5,981 nt of DNA from Afipia sp. GTDB taxonomy: Bacteria; Pseudomonadota; Alphaproteobacteria; Rhizobiales; Xanthobacteraceae. Made by a program: the position numbers and the translations under genes. The stretch is from the NCBI GenBank assembly GCA_026400415.1, contig JAPLPA010000059.1:1-5981 (forward strand), read 5' to 3'. Under the pieces are notes generated by a model. The model had not been told where the DNA came from, ran no database searches, and saw only the letters and a program-made list of their open reading frames with translations. Shown in pieces: positions 5,660 through 5,981 of the stretch (the stretch's first letter is position 1; each line of letters begins with the position of its first letter).

Positions 5660-5981
5660 CTATTGTTGGGAGATGCTCACACGCGCAGTGCCTCTCTCGA
5701 TCATGTGAAGTTCGGCAGCCGCTGCTCGGCTAACGTCGATTACGCGCCCTCGGCCATACGGCCCTCGATCATTTATGCGAACAAAAACCGACCGACCATT
5801 CGCAAGATTAGTAACCCGTACCTTAGAGCCAAATGGCAAGGTCCGATGAGCTGCGGTTAGTTCATTCGGGTTAGAGACTTCGCCACTAGCCGTGCGCCCG
5901 CCGTCATAGAAGGCAGCTATGCCCGATTCAGCCTGAACTGGGAAATTTATCAGTAATGAAATGCAAAGAGGCGCTGCGAGC
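5660..5981 (-). CDS. RlpA-like septal ring lytic transglycosylase, double-psi beta-barrel (5' end outside window)
   Basis: The minus-strand frame is open from the right edge through 106 codons to TAG at 5662-5660; no start lies in the window. Counting from the first full codon, residues 1-17 (PLCISLLINFPVQA) are the end of a signal peptide. The rest is one double-psi beta-barrel domain of the RlpA family: GIAAFYDGGRTASGE (20-34), LTAAHRTLPFGSKVRVTN (41-58), VRINDRGPYGRGRVIDVS (67-84). Glu34, His45 and Asp71 fall at the same mutual spacing as residues needed for Pseudomonas aeruginosa RlpA activity (from memory), so the enzyme may be active. RlpA proteins cut glycan strands lacking stem peptides and act at septa or the outer membrane. 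The protein ends right after the barrel, with no SPOR domain. A lipid-attachment cysteine, if any, would be seen only as the internal Cys6, which has no clear lipobox. Confidence 0.9.
   Translation of the reverse strand, partial: LAAPLCISLLINFPVQAESGIAAFYDGGRTASGEVSNPNELTAAHRTLPFGSKVRVTNLANGRSVFVRINDRGPYGRGRVIDVSRAAAAELHMIERGTARVSISQQ

Noticed and set aside
5663..5860. Plus-strand frame of 65 codons near the right edge
   Set aside because: The opposite strand encodes a convincing RlpA barrel across the same bases, so this is a shadow.

Overview
The window looks like a chromosomal segment of an alphaproteobacterium, most likely a member of the Hyphomicrobiales (Rhizobiales) such as a Bradyrhizobium/Nitrobacter relative. 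This is inferred from the moderately high GC, the style of the tandem secreted NodB-type deacetylases, and a perfect CtrA-type box (TTAA-N7-TTAA). No genus can be fixed from the sequence alone.

Left part (1-2473), all on the minus strand. At the edge is the 5' end of a gene that may encode an XRE-type DNA-binding protein; its leader carries a CtrA-like box and a hairpin that includes the ribosome binding site. Upstream of it lies a secreted M15-type (D,D-carboxypeptidase-like) protein gene with a TTG start, ending in a hairpin terminator candidate. Then comes a full-length MgtE magnesium channel. The 224 bases between the mgtE stop and the M15 start hold no gene I can support.

Middle (2474-4431). 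A short divergent control region separates mgtE from two tandem, overlapping plus-strand genes for secreted polysaccharide deacetylases. They are clear paralogues and probably form one transcript; the second has a C-terminal tail of about 100 residues that the first lacks.

Right part (4432-5981) looks like an accessory stretch of small genes. A minus-strand pair of tiny genes (62 and 57 codons) overlaps by ATGA. A 75-codon plus-strand gene diverges from it, and at the right edge is the 3' part of a minus-strand RlpA-like gene (double-psi beta-barrel lytic transglycosylase). Two related palindromic elements of about 60 bases sit between the convergent gene ends (4432-4672 and 5409-5659), where they may act as two-way terminators or be members of a dispersed repeat family.

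Several products (M15-like protein, two deacetylases, RlpA-like protein) are exported and act on cell wall or envelope glycans, so the window has an envelope theme. Only the two deacetylases, and separately the two tiny genes, are arranged as likely operons. I found no CRISPR array, tRNA, rRNA, transposase or phage gene. The least explained parts are the tiny gene pair and the palindromic repeats.
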